Made by a program: the position numbers and the translations under genes. Positions 1 to 9,556 of a stretch of DNA of 64,000 bases are shown here, piece by piece. Positions within the stretch are counted from its first letter, which is position 1; every line of letters starts with the position of its first letter. The notes below the pieces were generated by a model. It was not told the origin of the DNA and made no database searches. It saw nothing but the letters and a program-made list of their open reading frames with translations. The DNA comes from Tateyamaria sp. ANG-S1 (GTDB lineage: Bacteria; Pseudomonadota; Alphaproteobacteria; Rhodobacterales; Rhodobacteraceae): positions 268,334 through 332,333 of the forward strand of contig NZ_JWLL01000003.1 in assembly GCF_000814025.1 (NCBI RefSeq). Direction: 5' to 3'.

Positions 1-82
1 GTCCGCGTGAGTAGGGTAAACCCCACCTCGCCCCTTTTCGTCCCTGACGCCGCGTGCAACTCTGCCCGCAAAGGAGAGCGCC

Positions 83-769
83 ATGCCCATCACCACCTGT
101 ATCTTCGATGCCTATGGCACCCTCTTCGACGTGGCGGCGGCTGCGCGCATTGCCGCGTCCGAGCCCGATTTTCCCCAACTGGCCGACACATGGCCCACGG
201 TGGCCGAACACTGGCGACTGAAACAGCTTCAATACACATGGCTGCGCGCCATCACCAATGCACACACGGATTTCTGGCAGGTGACCCAAGACGGCCTCGA
301 CTGGGCGCTTGAGCGCAGCGGGCTGGACGGAAACGCGGCCCTGCGCGAACGCCTCTTGGCTCTCTATTGGGAATTGCAAGCCTATCCGGAAGTGCCGACA
401 ATGCTACACGCCCTAAGGGACGCAGGCCTGAACACGGCCATCCTATCCAACGGCTCGCCCGATATGCTGAACGGGGCCGTCCAATCTGCCGGTATCGGAA
501 ACGTTCTGGACGACTGCCTATCGGTCGAGAGCGTCGGCATCTTCAAACCGGACAGCCGGGTCTACGACCTCGTCGGCCAGCGCTTTGGCTGCGCACGGGA
601 CGAGGTGCTATTCGTCTCCTCCAACGGCTGGGATGCCGCCGGTGCCGCCGGCTACGGCTTCACCACAGCCTGGGTTAACCGCGCAGGCGAGCCCATGGAC
701 CGCCTGCCCTGGACGCCCTCACACATGCTGTCCGACCTCACATCCATCCCGGAGCTTGCCACCGCATGA
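83..769 (+). CDS. Haloacid dehalogenase type II (HAD superfamily)
   Basis: Predicted cytosolic HAD-fold hydrolase of the (S)-2-haloacid dehalogenase type, which replaces halogen with hydroxyl on short 2-haloacids. Seen: the nucleophile motif FDAYGTLFD with Asp9 near the N terminus, the SNGSPDML loop near residue 122, FKPDSRVY with its lysine near 153, and SSNGWDAAGAAG near 178. All four are typical of this subfamily, and 228 residues is the usual length. The start is supported by AAAGGAGAG about six bases upstream. The stop overlaps the next start by four bases, so it heads a coupled operon. Family membership is clear; a true halogenated substrate is inference, because relatives act on other substrates. 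Confidence 0.85.
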   Translation: MPITTCIFDAYGTLFDVAAAARIAASEPDFPQLADTWPTVAEHWRLKQLQYTWLRAITNAHTDFWQVTQDGLDWALERSGLDGNAALRERLLALYWELQAYPEVPTMLHALRDAGLNTAILSNGSPDMLNGAVQSAGIGNVLDDCLSVESVGIFKPDSRVYDLVGQRFGCARDEVLFVSSNGWDAAGAAGYGFTTAWVNRAGEPMDRLPWTPSHMLSDLTSIPELATA

Positions 770-1584
770 GCACCTTCCAAACATCAGATGGCCTCACCCT
801 CTATTTTGAGGATGAGGGCCAGGGCCTTCCCCTCCTCTGCCTGCCCGGCCTGACACGCACGACCCAAGACTTCCAATACGTGACCCCGCACCTACCCCCC
901 TGCCGTTTGATCAAGATGGACTATCGCGGGCGCGGGCAGTCGCAATGGGACCAGAACTGGCAGAACTATACCCTGCCCATCGAAATCCGCGACGTGATGG
1001 AGCTGATGGACCACCTGTCACTTGCATCGGTCGCCATACTTGGCACCTCGCGCGGCGGGCTGAACGCGATGGGCCTCGCCGCTGCGGCACCCGACCGACT
1101 TCTTGGCGCGGCGCTGAACGACGTCGGCCCCGAACTCGATCCCGCAGGGTTGAGCGGAATCATGACCTATCTCGGCAAACGCCCCGCTGCACGCAGCCAC
1201 GCCGAAGCCGCGGCTGCCTTACCCCATGTCCTCAAAGGGTTCGATGACGTGCCAACCGAACGCTGGATGCAAGAGGCGCGGACTCATTTCATTGAAACGC
1301 ATGACGGCCTCGACATCACCTACGATCCACACCTGCGTGACGCGGTCGAAGCAGGTGGTGAGCTTCCAGACCTATGGCCCTTCTTCGACGCGCTTGCAGG
1401 CAAACCGCTCGCCCTGATCCGCGGCGCGGGCTCCGACCTGCTCAGCGCCGGGATCGCCCAAAAGATGCAGGATCGCCGCCCCGATATGATCTATGCCGAG
1501 GTGCCGGACCGCGGGCACGTCCCTTTCCTTGACGAACCCGAAGCGCTGCGCGCAACACGCACCTGGATGGAGCAGATGACATGA
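766..1584 (+). CDS. Alpha/beta hydrolase
   Basis: 272-residue alpha/beta-hydrolase-fold protein. Visible are the oxyanion-hole region around LPGLT (residues 26-30), the nucleophile elbow GTSRGG with Ser95, and a C-terminal catalytic His in DRGHVPF near 250. There is no signal peptide, so it is cytosolic. The start ATG lies inside the stop of the upstream HAD gene (ATGA) and its own stop overlaps the next start in the same way, so translation is probably coupled. The family includes esterases, lactonases and C-C hydrolases, and the sequence alone does not fix the substrate. Confidence 0.85.
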   Translation: MSTFQTSDGLTLYFEDEGQGLPLLCLPGLTRTTQDFQYVTPHLPPCRLIKMDYRGRGQSQWDQNWQNYTLPIEIRDVMELMDHLSLASVAILGTSRGGLNAMGLAAAAPDRLLGAALNDVGPELDPAGLSGIMTYLGKRPAARSHAEAAAALPHVLKGFDDVPTERWMQEARTHFIETHDGLDITYDPHLRDAVEAGGELPDLWPFFDALAGKPLALIRGAGSDLLSAGIAQKMQDRRPDMIYAEVPDRGHVPFLDEPEALRATRTWMEQMT

Positions 1585-2552
1585 ATATCGACATGATCCG
1601 GGCCGCAGCCACCCGGCTTAACGGGCACACGTGCACCACACCGCTCCTGAACTCGCCCTTCCTCGACGACATCGCGGGCCGTCGGGTGTGGATCAAGCCG
1701 GAATGCCTGCAACACACCGGCAGCTTCAAGTTCCGCGGCGCGCTCTCGGCCCTCTCGGCACTGGACGACGCCACACGCAGCGCAGGCGTCATCGCCTTTT
1801 CCAGCGGCAATCACGCTCAAGGTGTCGCATTGGCCGCACAAATGCACGGCGTGCCTGCTGTCATCGTGATGCCCAGCGACGCACCCAGCCTGAAGATCGA
1901 GAACACCAAGGCACTCGGGGCCGAAGTCGTCCTATACGAACGCGGCTCCGGCGACCGCGACGCCATCGGCGCGCAACTGGCCGAAGACCGCGGCCTAACG
2001 CTGGTCAAACCCTTTGATGAACCACAGGTGATCGCCGGTCAGGGCACCACCGGCCTCGAAATCGCGGAACAGGCGGCCGCCGTAGGCGTCGTTGCCGCAG
2101 ACGTCATCGTCTGCTGTGGCGGGGGCGGCTTCACCAGCGGCATCGCCCTCGCGCTCGAGGCCGAAGCACCGGGCCTGCGCGTCCGCCCGGCGGAGCCCGA
2201 GGGGTTCGACGACGTGACCCGCTCTCTCCGTTCCGGCACCATCGAACGCAACACCGCAGTCTCCGGCAACATCTGCGACGCCATCATCACGCCCCAGCCC
2301 GGCGATCTGACCTTTCCCATCCTGCACCGGCTCTGCGGCCCCGGTCTGGTGGTCAGCGAAGACGAAGCGCTTTACGCCATGGCGCAGGCGTTTCTCCGGC
2401 TCAAACTCGTGGCCGAACCCGGCGGTGCGGTGGCCCTTGCTGCCGCATTATGTCGGCAGGATCAGATTGAAGGGGATGACGTGGTCGTCACGATTTCGGG
2501 CGGCAACGTGGACCACGATATTTTCCAACGCGCATTGGACACACTTGCATGA
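1581..2552 (+). CDS. Threonine/serine dehydratase-like PLP enzyme (fold type II)
   Basis: 323-residue pyridoxal-phosphate enzyme of the serine/threonine dehydratase family, which deaminates hydroxy amino acids to 2-oxo acids. Seen: the PLP lysine in GSFKFRGA (Lys50), the cofactor-binding SSGNHAQG segment near 75, the glycine-rich phosphate loop CCGGGGFTSG near 175, and a C-terminal TISGGNVD. There is no C-terminal ACT regulatory domain, so it is the short, catabolic type. Alternatives in the same fold are serine racemase and hydroxyaspartate dehydratase; the companion genes of the beta-hydroxyaspartate cycle are not next to it. Starts and stops overlap both neighbours by four bases. Confidence 0.82.
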   Translation: MNIDMIRAAATRLNGHTCTTPLLNSPFLDDIAGRRVWIKPECLQHTGSFKFRGALSALSALDDATRSAGVIAFSSGNHAQGVALAAQMHGVPAVIVMPSDAPSLKIENTKALGAEVVLYERGSGDRDAIGAQLAEDRGLTLVKPFDEPQVIAGQGTTGLEIAEQAAAVGVVAADVIVCCGGGGFTSGIALALEAEAPGLRVRPAEPEGFDDVTRSLRSGTIERNTAVSGNICDAIITPQPGDLTFPILHRLCGPGLVVSEDEALYAMAQAFLRLKLVAEPGGAVALAAALCRQDQIEGDDVVVTISGGNVDHDIFQRALDTLA

Positions 2553-3739
2553 CCGACTTCACCATCGCCAGTTTCAACGTCAAAAACCTGATCGGCCCCG
2601 ATCAGGAATACTACCGCTTCCAATCCTACACGCCCGAGGAATACGCCTGGAAAGTCGACTGGCTGTCGGAACAGATGCAAACGATGGACGCCGACATCGT
2701 CGGTTTTCAGGAGATTTTCGAAGAAGGCGCCCTGCGCGCCGTGATCGACGCCGCGGATGCCGAAGGGATGGCGGACAACGCTCAACACATTCCCGGTCCT
2801 AACAAACGCTACCGGCGCAAGGCGATCTTCCGCAAGCTGGCCTACCGCCCCTATACCGATGCCGCGCTGGCAGTTGCACCCAACGTGAACGACGGCGGGC
2901 CGGGTCAAAGGCGACCCGGGGTCGCGATCCTGTCGCGCTTCGGTTTCGTGGGAGAACCCGAGATCATTCAGGACCTGGCCACCCCCGTCGACATCGATTT
3001 CGGCCCAATGGGTCCGGACGGCGGCGGCAGCTTTCGCCTGACCCGCCTCAGCCGACCCATCCTGAAGGTGCGCGTGCCCATCGGCGGACACGTGATCACC
3101 GTGTTCAACTGTCACCTCAAATCGAAACTGGGCGAATTCGTCCGGCCCGACGGCGCAGACTTCCCGCCCGAGGTTGACCTCACGAGCTACGATCCCGTGG
3201 GTCGCGCACTCGGGGGATTGCGGGCCTCTCTACGCCGCATGGCCGAAGCGTGGGTTCTGCGCCGCGCGATTGTCGCCGAATTACAGGCGGGCCACCCGGT
3301 CATCGCAATGGGCGACTTCAACGATGGCGAACACGCCGTCAGCTCCGAAATCATCAGCGGAGAGGTCCCGTTCAAAAACTACGCCTGGATGCTGCGCCAC
3401 GACGGCGAAACACCCCGCGACCGCTATTCGGAAGACGAAGACGCCCAAATCCGCGAAACCATAGAAGCGGTCCGCCTGCATTCGGCAGAAAAGCAGTTCA
3501 TCCGCAAATCCACCCGCGACATGGTCTATACGGCCGCGTTCGGCGGCGTGTATGAAAGCATCGACCAGATCTATATGTCCCGCCACTTCCTGGCTGACGC
3601 ACCGGAAAGCATAGGACAGATGGACTATTTCAGCGTGCTCAACGATCATCTCACCGATGGCAGCCATGCCGAGGCACCGTACAACAAGCTGGCCTCGGAT
3701 CACGGGCAGATCATCGCGCATATGCGACTGAAGGATTAA
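2549..3739 (+). CDS. Endonuclease/exonuclease/phosphatase family protein
   Basis: 396-residue protein of the metal-dependent EEP fold shared by DNase I, exonuclease III and inositol phosphatases. Seen in order: ASFNVKNL at the N terminus (metal-site Asn), VGFQEIF near 53 (metal-site Glu), NCHLKSK near 187 (catalytic His region), MGDFND near 254 (Asp/Asn) and a terminal SDHGQI (catalytic His). There is no signal peptide. The central insertion of about 50 residues and the catabolic neighbourhood give no clue to whether it acts on nucleic acid or on a small phosphodiester. Start is coupled to the upstream dehydratase by ATGA. Confidence 0.8.
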   Translation: MTDFTIASFNVKNLIGPDQEYYRFQSYTPEEYAWKVDWLSEQMQTMDADIVGFQEIFEEGALRAVIDAADAEGMADNAQHIPGPNKRYRRKAIFRKLAYRPYTDAALAVAPNVNDGGPGQRRPGVAILSRFGFVGEPEIIQDLATPVDIDFGPMGPDGGGSFRLTRLSRPILKVRVPIGGHVITVFNCHLKSKLGEFVRPDGADFPPEVDLTSYDPVGRALGGLRASLRRMAEAWVLRRAIVAELQAGHPVIAMGDFNDGEHAVSSEIISGEVPFKNYAWMLRHDGETPRDRYSEDEDAQIRETIEAVRLHSAEKQFIRKSTRDMVYTAAFGGVYESIDQIYMSRHFLADAPESIGQMDYFSVLNDHLTDGSHAEAPYNKLASDHGQIIAHMRLKD

Positions 3740-3744
3740 CGACA

Positions 3745-4533
3745 ATGCACATGACCGACCTGGGCGACGTTCGCCTGCACTACCGGATTGACGGACCGGA
3801 CGACGGTGCGCCTGTCGTCTTCGTCAACTCGCTCGGCACCGACATGCGGCTCTGGGATCCGATCCTGCCTTTGCTGCCCGACGGCCTGCGCATCCTGCGG
3901 TTTGACAAGCGGGGCCATGGCCTGTCGACCTGCCCGCCCGCCCCCTATTCCATGGGCGCGCTCGTCAGCGATTGCGAGGCGCTGATGGACATGCTTGGCT
4001 TCAAGGATGTGATGTTCGTCGGCCTCTCCATCGGCGGCATGATCGCCCAGGGCCTTGCCGTGAAACGGCTGGACCTGATGCGCGCTATGGTCCTGTCGAA
4101 CACCGGCGCCAAGATCGGCACGAAAGAGATGTGGGCCGACCGCATCCAAGATGTGAACACAGGCGGCATCGAAAAACTGGCGGATGCCGTCATGGACCGT
4201 TGGTTCTCGCGCGACTTCCACAAAGGGGTCGAGTTGGAGCTGTGGCGCAACATGCTCACCCGGCAAGAAGATGAAGGATACGCAGGCTGCTCCGCCGCCA
4301 TCTCAGGCACCGATTTCTTCTCCACTACCGCGACGCTGCGCCTGCCCACGCTGGGCATTGCGGGCTCCGAAGATGGCTCAACCCCGCCCGACCTCGTGCG
4401 CGAAACGGCGGGCCTGATCCCCGGCAGCCAGTTCCACCTAATCCGCAAGGCAGGCCACCTTCCTTGCGTCGAACAGCCCGAAGAATACGCCCGCGTCCTG
4501 ACCGACTTTATGCGTGCAACAGGACATATCTGA
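3745..4533 (+). CDS. pcaD: 3-oxoadipate enol-lactonase (PcaD-like)
   Basis: 262-residue alpha/beta hydrolase matching 3-oxoadipate enol-lactonase, which opens the enol-lactone to 3-oxoadipate in the protocatechuate branch of the beta-ketoadipate pathway. Seen: FVNSLGTDMRLWD oxyanion region near residue 27, RGHGLS near 56, nucleophile elbow GLSIGG with Ser95, and the catalytic His in RKAGHLPCVEQP near 238. The length fits the family. It lies three bases before a PcaB-like gene, which strengthens the call. The other pca genes (C, H, G, Q) are absent from the window, so it may serve a related lactone instead. Confidence 0.8.
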   Translation: MHMTDLGDVRLHYRIDGPDDGAPVVFVNSLGTDMRLWDPILPLLPDGLRILRFDKRGHGLSTCPPAPYSMGALVSDCEALMDMLGFKDVMFVGLSIGGMIAQGLAVKRLDLMRAMVLSNTGAKIGTKEMWADRIQDVNTGGIEKLADAVMDRWFSRDFHKGVELELWRNMLTRQEDEGYAGCSAAISGTDFFSTTATLRLPTLGIAGSEDGSTPPDLVRETAGLIPGSQFHLIRKAGHLPCVEQPEEYARVLTDFMRATGHI

Positions 4534-4536
4534 TCC

Positions 4537-5859
4537 ATGGCAGCTTCGGTGTTTTCATCAGCGCTCTACGCCAAGCTGTTCCCAACAGGCGACGTGGGCC
4601 GCCTCTGGACCGACAGCGCCGAAGTGCGCGCCATGCTGCTGGTCGAAGGGGCGCTTGCCAAGGTGCAAGGCGCGCAGGGCGTGATCCCCGAAATCAGCGC
4701 CGCCTTCATCCACCGCTCTTCGCTGGAGGTACAGATCGACCCCGGCGGCCTCGCCGACGCCACCGGCCAGAACGGGGTCAGTGTCCCCGCCCTCGTGTCC
4801 GAGTTCCGCAAAGCGATGGAGGCCCCGGAACACGCCCAATACGCCCATTGGGGCGCCACAAGCCAGGACATCATCGACACTGCGCTGATGCTGCGCCTGC
4901 GCCAGACGCTGGCCGCGCAAGAGGCGATGCTGCGCAGCTTGCTGCAACACCTCGGCACGCAAGCCGACGCCCATGCAGACACCCCCATGGTCGCCCGCAC
5001 CTACGGCCAGCACGCAACGCCGACAAGCTGGGGAGCCGTTCTGGCCCAATGGGGACAACCACTGGCGGATGCGCTTGATGACCTCGAAACAGTGAAAACA
5101 GCCGCCCTCTGGGTCTCCCTGAGCGGCGCGGCAGGCACCGCATCTGCACTGGGACCACACGCCAGTGAGACACGCGCGAAACTGGCCGACGCCTTGAAGT
5201 TGGGCGACCCGGGCCGCAGTTGGCACACCGACCGCGGACCCATCCTGCGCGTCGCGGACTGGATGGCGCGCATCGTGGCGACGCTCGCGGGTCTGGGTCA
5301 AACAGCCGTGGCCCTGACTGCCACGGACAGCGCCGAACTGGTGCTGTCCGGTGCCGGGTCCTCGTCCACCATGCCACAAAAGCAGAACCCGGTGGGACCA
5401 TCAGCGCTCGCCGCTCTTGGGCTTCAGATGACCGGACTAACGGCGAGCCTGCACGCCTCCGCAAGCCACCAGCACCAGCGCGACGGTGCTGCGTGGTTCA
5501 CTGAATGGATGGTGCTGCCGCAGATCGCCCTGTCCTGCGCCGCCGCGCTGCAGATAACAGAAAACCTCGTGGCGCAGTGGCGCCCCGACACTGACGCGAT
5601 GGCGGCGAAGTTCGACGGTCTGGGCAGTGTCCACGCCGAAGCGCTGAGCTTTGCGCTCGCTGCAAATATGCCGCGCCCAGACGCCCAAACAGCGACCAAA
5701 ACGCTGATCGCCGACGCCACCGCACAAGGCACATCGCTCGAAGCCGTGGCGCGCGCAGCCCATCCCGACCTGCCGGCAGATCTATTCGATCCAAAGGCGC
5801 AGATGGGCGCCGCACCCGATCAGGCGCGCCGCTTTGCCGCGCGGGTGTCCTCCCTGTGA
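4537..5859 (+). CDS. pcaB: 3-carboxy-cis,cis-muconate cycloisomerase (PcaB-like)
   Basis: 440-residue member of the fumarase/aspartase superfamily, matching PcaB, which lactonises 3-carboxy-cis,cis-muconate. Seen: the N-terminal segment with AQYAHWGATSQDIIDTA near residue 105-120 and the superfamily signature SSSTMPQKQNP near 280, which carries the catalytic serine loop. Length fits bacterial PcaB. It follows the PcaD-like gene by three bases. Its stop overlaps a GTG start of the next gene (GTGA), so the transporter is probably co-translated. Adenylosuccinate lyase is the main alternative, but context and the WGATSQD motif favour PcaB. Confidence 0.85.
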   Translation: MAASVFSSALYAKLFPTGDVGRLWTDSAEVRAMLLVEGALAKVQGAQGVIPEISAAFIHRSSLEVQIDPGGLADATGQNGVSVPALVSEFRKAMEAPEHAQYAHWGATSQDIIDTALMLRLRQTLAAQEAMLRSLLQHLGTQADAHADTPMVARTYGQHATPTSWGAVLAQWGQPLADALDDLETVKTAALWVSLSGAAGTASALGPHASETRAKLADALKLGDPGRSWHTDRGPILRVADWMARIVATLAGLGQTAVALTATDSAELVLSGAGSSSTMPQKQNPVGPSALAALGLQMTGLTASLHASASHQHQRDGAAWFTEWMVLPQIALSCAAALQITENLVAQWRPDTDAMAAKFDGLGSVHAEALSFALAANMPRPDAQTATKTLIADATAQGTSLEAVARAAHPDLPADLFDPKAQMGAAPDQARRFAARVSSL

Positions 5860-7085
5860 AGCTGCCGGTCGTCTTCATCCTGCTAACGGTGATGATCGAC
5901 GCCATGGGCATCGGGCTGATCGTGCCGGTGATGCCCGACCTGATACAGGAGGTTCAGGGCGCAGGTCTCGGTACGGCAGCTCTGTGGGGTGGTGTCCTCG
6001 CCACCACCTTTGCGGCAATGCAGTTCCTCTTTGGCCCACTGCTCGGCGCGCTGTCGGACCGTTACGGGCGCCGCCCCGTCCTCCTCCTGTCGCTCGTCGT
6101 ATTGGCCGTTGACTACCTCGTCATGGCCGTCGCAGGCACCATCTGGCTCCTGCTGCTGGGCCGGGTCGTGGGCGGGATTACCGCAGCCACCCAATCAACA
6201 GCCAACGCCTACATGGCCGACATCTCGAAACCAGAAGACAAGGCCGCGAATTTCGGCCTGATCGGCGCGGCCTTTGGTCTCGGCTTCGTGTTAGGCCCCG
6301 CCTTGGGCGGCTTTCTGGCCGAATACGGCACCCGTGCGCCCTTCTACGCAGCGGCGGGCCTTGCAGCGACGAACGCGGTCTTCGGCTACCTCGTGCTCAA
6401 GGAAACGGTCGATGACCGCATCCGCCGCCCCTTTGCGTGGCGACGTGCCAACCCGTTCGGCCTCTTCCGGCACCTGGCAAAGCTGCCCGGCCTCGGCCCA
6501 CTCCTTCTGGTCTTTTTCATCTACCAGGTCGCCTTCACGGTCTACCCGGCCATCTGGGCCTATTACACGGCAGAGCGGTTCGACTGGTCGCCCGGCATGG
6601 TCGGCCTGTCGCTCAGCCTGTTTGGGATCTCAATGGCCGTGGTACAAGGTGGGCTGATCCGGCCCATGCTGCGACTGATGGGCGAACGGGGGGCCGTCAT
6701 CTACGGCCATGTCGCGGACGTGGCGGTATTCCTGCTGATCGGGTTCGTCAGTTCGGGCACGTGGCTCCTGATCCTAACACCGCTGGCCGCCCTGCCCGCC
6801 GTCATCACACCGGCACTCCAGGGGATCATGTCCAAAGCAGTCGGTGATGACGAACAGGGCGAGTTGCAAGGCGCGCTCGTCTCCATCGCCGCCCTTGCCA
6901 TGATCGTGTCACCGATGCTGATGACCTTCGTGTTCTACAGGTTCACGGAACCGGCAAACGGGATCTACCTGCCCGGCGCGCCCTTTTTGCTGGCGGCGGT
7001 CCTGATTGCGGTGGCACTCATGGTGTTCATGCGCAGCGCCCGACCACGACCGTCACCCGGCGTCCGCGGTTCAACAGCGCCCTGA
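5856..7085 (+). CDS. MFS transporter, TCR/Tet (DHA1) type
   Basis: 409-residue inner-membrane transporter with about twelve hydrophobic segments and the MFS motif A in the loop after helix 2 (LSDRYGRRP near residue 70). The N terminus ([17 protein letters not shown]) is typical of the tetracycline-exporter/TCR branch of proton-driven exporters. The GTG start overlaps the stop of the PcaB-like gene. Its position in the aromatic/lactone operon suggests export or uptake of a pathway-related compound, or simple detoxification; the substrate cannot be read from sequence. Confidence 0.85.
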   Translation: MKLPVVFILLTVMIDAMGIGLIVPVMPDLIQEVQGAGLGTAALWGGVLATTFAAMQFLFGPLLGALSDRYGRRPVLLLSLVVLAVDYLVMAVAGTIWLLLLGRVVGGITAATQSTANAYMADISKPEDKAANFGLIGAAFGLGFVLGPALGGFLAEYGTRAPFYAAAGLAATNAVFGYLVLKETVDDRIRRPFAWRRANPFGLFRHLAKLPGLGPLLLVFFIYQVAFTVYPAIWAYYTAERFDWSPGMVGLSLSLFGISMAVVQGGLIRPMLRLMGERGAVIYGHVADVAVFLLIGFVSSGTWLLILTPLAALPAVITPALQGIMSKAVGDDEQGELQGALVSIAALAMIVSPMLMTFVFYRFTEPANGIYLPGAPFLLAAVLIAVALMVFMRSARPRPSPGVRGSTAP

Positions 7086-7159
7086 TCAGGTCGTTTTCCG
7101 ACTTGCTTGCGCGGAGCCGCTGCGCCACCGTCACGGCAACGACAGACGAAGGGACGGAT

Positions 7160-8251
7160 ATGCAAACCATCAAAGCCGCCGTGTGCCACGATTTCGGAGC
7201 GCCCCTCGTGGTCGAAGACATCCTGATCCGCGCGCCCGAGATGGGCGAGGTCGAGGTGACGCTGGATGCGGTCGCAGTCTGTCACTCCGACATCTCTTAC
7301 GCCGAAGGGGCCTGGGGCGGCAGCCTGCCTGCTGTTTACGGGCACGAAGCGGCGGGCGTGGTCAGCGCTGTAGGCCCCGGCGTCGTCGGACTGGCCGAGG
7401 GCGACAGCGTCGTCGTCACCCTGATCCGCGCCTGCGGCACCTGCCCCTCCTGCGCCAGCGGCAAACCCACAATCTGCGAAACGCCCTATGATGGCGACGC
7501 CGGACCGATCCGTACGGCTGAGGACGGCAAATTGCATCAGGCCATGGCCTGTGGCGCGTTCGCCGAGAAAGTGGTCGTGGACCAGAAGCAGCTTGTCAAA
7601 ATCCCCGGCGACATCTCAAAAGAGGCCGCGAGCCTGATCGCCTGTGGCGTCATCACGGGCGTGGGCGCGGTGGTCAACGCCGCCGGTCTGCGCGCAGGAC
7701 AGGATGTGGTCGTCATCGGCGCGGGCGGTGTGGGGCTGAACGCCATCCAGGGCGCGCGCATCGCAGGCGCCCGCCGCATCGTCGCCGTCGACATGACCGA
7801 GGAAAAGCTGGAAGACGCCAAGGCCTTTGGCGCAACCCACGGCGTGCTTGCCACGCAAAAGTCGCCCTGGCGTGCCAGCTACAAGGCATTGGGCGGCAAG
7901 GGGGCAGAAGCCGTGATCGTCACCGTCGGCGCGATCCCCGCCTATGAACAAGCGCCGAAATATATGGGCCGCGGCGGCAAGGTCGTCATGGTTGGCATGC
8001 CACATTCCGGTGCAACGGCAGAGTACGAACCGGTCATCCTCGCCGCGATTGGTCAGGGCATGCTCGGGTCAAAGATGGGCGACGTGGTGATCCAACGCGA
8101 CATTCCGTGGATGGTAGACCTCTACCAGCAGGGGCGCTTACAACTCGACAGCCTGATTTCAGGCCGCTGGTCGCTGGAACAGATCAACGAGGCTATCGCG
8201 GACACCAAGTCCGGCACGGCACGGCGGAACGTGATCCTGTTTGAGAGGTAG
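7160..8251 (+). CDS. Zinc-dependent alcohol dehydrogenase (MDR superfamily)
   Basis: 363-residue NAD(P)- and zinc-dependent alcohol dehydrogenase. Seen: catalytic-zinc Cys and His in CHSDISY and GHEAAG (near residues 38 and 59), the four-Cys structural-zinc lobe CGTCPSCASGKPTIC near 92-106, and the Rossmann motif GAGGVGLNAIQ near 190. ATG 7160 is preferred because the MQTIKAAVC start is typical of the family and GAAGGGA lies just upstream; an upstream in-frame start at 7103 would add a non-conserved leader. It is 74 bases downstream of the MFS gene on the same strand. It resembles class III-like ADHs, but the substrate is unknown. Confidence 0.88.
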   Translation: MQTIKAAVCHDFGAPLVVEDILIRAPEMGEVEVTLDAVAVCHSDISYAEGAWGGSLPAVYGHEAAGVVSAVGPGVVGLAEGDSVVVTLIRACGTCPSCASGKPTICETPYDGDAGPIRTAEDGKLHQAMACGAFAEKVVVDQKQLVKIPGDISKEAASLIACGVITGVGAVVNAAGLRAGQDVVVIGAGGVGLNAIQGARIAGARRIVAVDMTEEKLEDAKAFGATHGVLATQKSPWRASYKALGGKGAEAVIVTVGAIPAYEQAPKYMGRGGKVVMVGMPHSGATAEYEPVILAAIGQGMLGSKMGDVVIQRDIPWMVDLYQQGRLQLDSLISGRWSLEQINEAIADTKSGTARRNVILFER

Positions 8252-8252
8252 A

Positions 8253-8316
8253 AGGGGGCCAGCCCCCTCGGCCTATGGCCTCACCCCCGGGATTTTTTTG
8301 AAACAGGGAAGAGGGA
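8253..8316. repeat. Intergenic repeat family A, with terminator-like hairpin
   Basis: A 7-bp stem with a 2-base loop (AGGGGGC..GCCCCCT, 8253-8268) is followed by GGCCTATGGCC and then CCCCCGGGATTTTTTT and GAAACAGGGAAGAGG. The same arrangement recurs in inverted orientation at 59718-59775. It lies directly after the alcohol dehydrogenase stop and before the next gene, so it may end that transcript. Confidence 0.7.
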
Positions 8317-8323
8317 CTGAAGG

Positions 8324-9556
8324 ATGAAGCTCAAGGACCTCGATATCATCATTACGGCCCCCCCGGCACCAGGTTGGGGCGGGCGCTACTGGATTCTCGT
8401 GAAGCTGACGACAGATGACGGCATCACCGGTTGGGGCGAATGCTACGCTTCCTCCGTCGGGCCGGACGCGATGCGGGCCGTGATCGAGGATGTGTTCTCC
8501 CGCCACATGGCTGCCGAAAACCCCGAAAACATCGAATTGATGTTCCGCCGCGCTTATTCCTCCGGCTTCACCCAACGCCCGGACCTGACAGTCATGGGCG
8601 CCTTTTCGGGGCTGGAAATTGCCTGCTGGGACATCCTTGGCAAGGCGCGTAACCGCCCCGTCTGGGCGCTTCTGGGCGGCAAGATGAACGACCGCATCCG
8701 CGCCTACACCTACCTCTACCCCCTACCCCATCACGGGCTCGACGCCTTCTGGACCTCGCCCGTTCTGGCGGCTGAGGCAGCACTCGATTGCGTCGACCGC
8801 GGCTACACCGCCGTCAAATTCGACCCCGCGGGTCCCTACACGATGCGCGGCGGGCACATGCCGGGAATGCGCGACATCTCCATGTCGGTGGACTTCTGCA
8901 AGGCCATCCGCGAGGCCGTCGCCGACCGCGCCGACCTGCTCTTTGGCACCCACGGCCAGTTCACCACCGCAGGCGCCATCCGTCTCGGGCAGGCGCTCGA
9001 ACCCTATGCCCCGCTCTGGTTCGAGGAACCGATCCCCCCAGACGCGGTCGAGGAAATGGCCAAGGTCGCCCGCGCCGTGCGCATCCCCATCGCCACCGGC
9101 GAGCGCCTCACGACCAAGGCAGAATTCGCCCCCATCCTGCGCAGCGGAGCCGCCACGATCCTGCAACCGGCCCTCGGTCGTGCAGGCGGCATATGGGAGA
9201 TGAAAAAGGTCGCCGCCATGGCCGAGGTCTACAACGCCCAGATGGCCCCCCACCTCTATGCAGGCCCCGTGGAATGGGCCGCCAACATCCACCTCGCCGC
9301 CTCTATCCCGAACCTATTGATGTGCGAAACCATCGAAACGCCCTTCCACGACCAACTGATCAAGGGCAGCATCCGGGTCGAGCGCGGCTTCATCACGCCC
9401 CCCGAGATCCCCGGCCTTGGCATCGACGTTGACGAAGATCTGGCCCGCGCCCACCCGTATACCGGCGACGGCCTGCACCTGCAGATGCAGGAGGCCCCCT
9501 GCGACTACGAACGCGGCAACAACTTCGAGGGCGGCGCGCCCGCTCCGCGCGATTAG
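8324..9556 (+). CDS. Mandelate racemase/muconate lactonizing enzyme family protein
   Basis: 410-residue enolase-superfamily enzyme with an N-terminal capping domain and a C-terminal TIM barrel. Seen: WGGRYWILVKLTTDDGITGWGE near residues 18-39, a barrel lysine in AVKFDPAGP near 163, LFGTHGQFT near 206 (His as possible acid/base), FEEPIPP near 232, ATGERL near 258, and APHLYAGP near 308 (His). The pattern resembles acid-sugar dehydratases (mannonate/galactonate dehydratase-like) more than true mandelate racemases. It is the last gene of the + strand run and overlaps the convergent CIA30 gene by four bases. It could feed the pathway encoded opposite; the exact acid sugar is not predictable. Confidence 0.83.
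   Translation: MKLKDLDIIITAPPAPGWGGRYWILVKLTTDDGITGWGECYASSVGPDAMRAVIEDVFSRHMAAENPENIELMFRRAYSSGFTQRPDLTVMGAFSGLEIACWDILGKARNRPVWALLGGKMNDRIRAYTYLYPLPHHGLDAFWTSPVLAAEAALDCVDRGYTAVKFDPAGPYTMRGGHMPGMRDISMSVDFCKAIREAVADRADLLFGTHGQFTTAGAIRLGQALEPYAPLWFEEPIPPDAVEEMAKVARAVRIPIATGERLTTKAEFAPILRSGAATILQPALGRAGGIWEMKKVAAMAEVYNAQMAPHLYAGPVEWAANIHLAASIPNLLMCETIETPFHDQLIKGSIRVERGFITPPEIPGLGIDVDEDLARAHPYTGDGLHLQMQEAPCDYERGNNFEGGAPAPRD

Noticed and set aside
1-82. Gene fragment at the window start
   Set aside because: The frame starting at base 7 has no family features and runs opposite in frame to the HAD gene; only the HAD ribosome-binding site is recognisable here.
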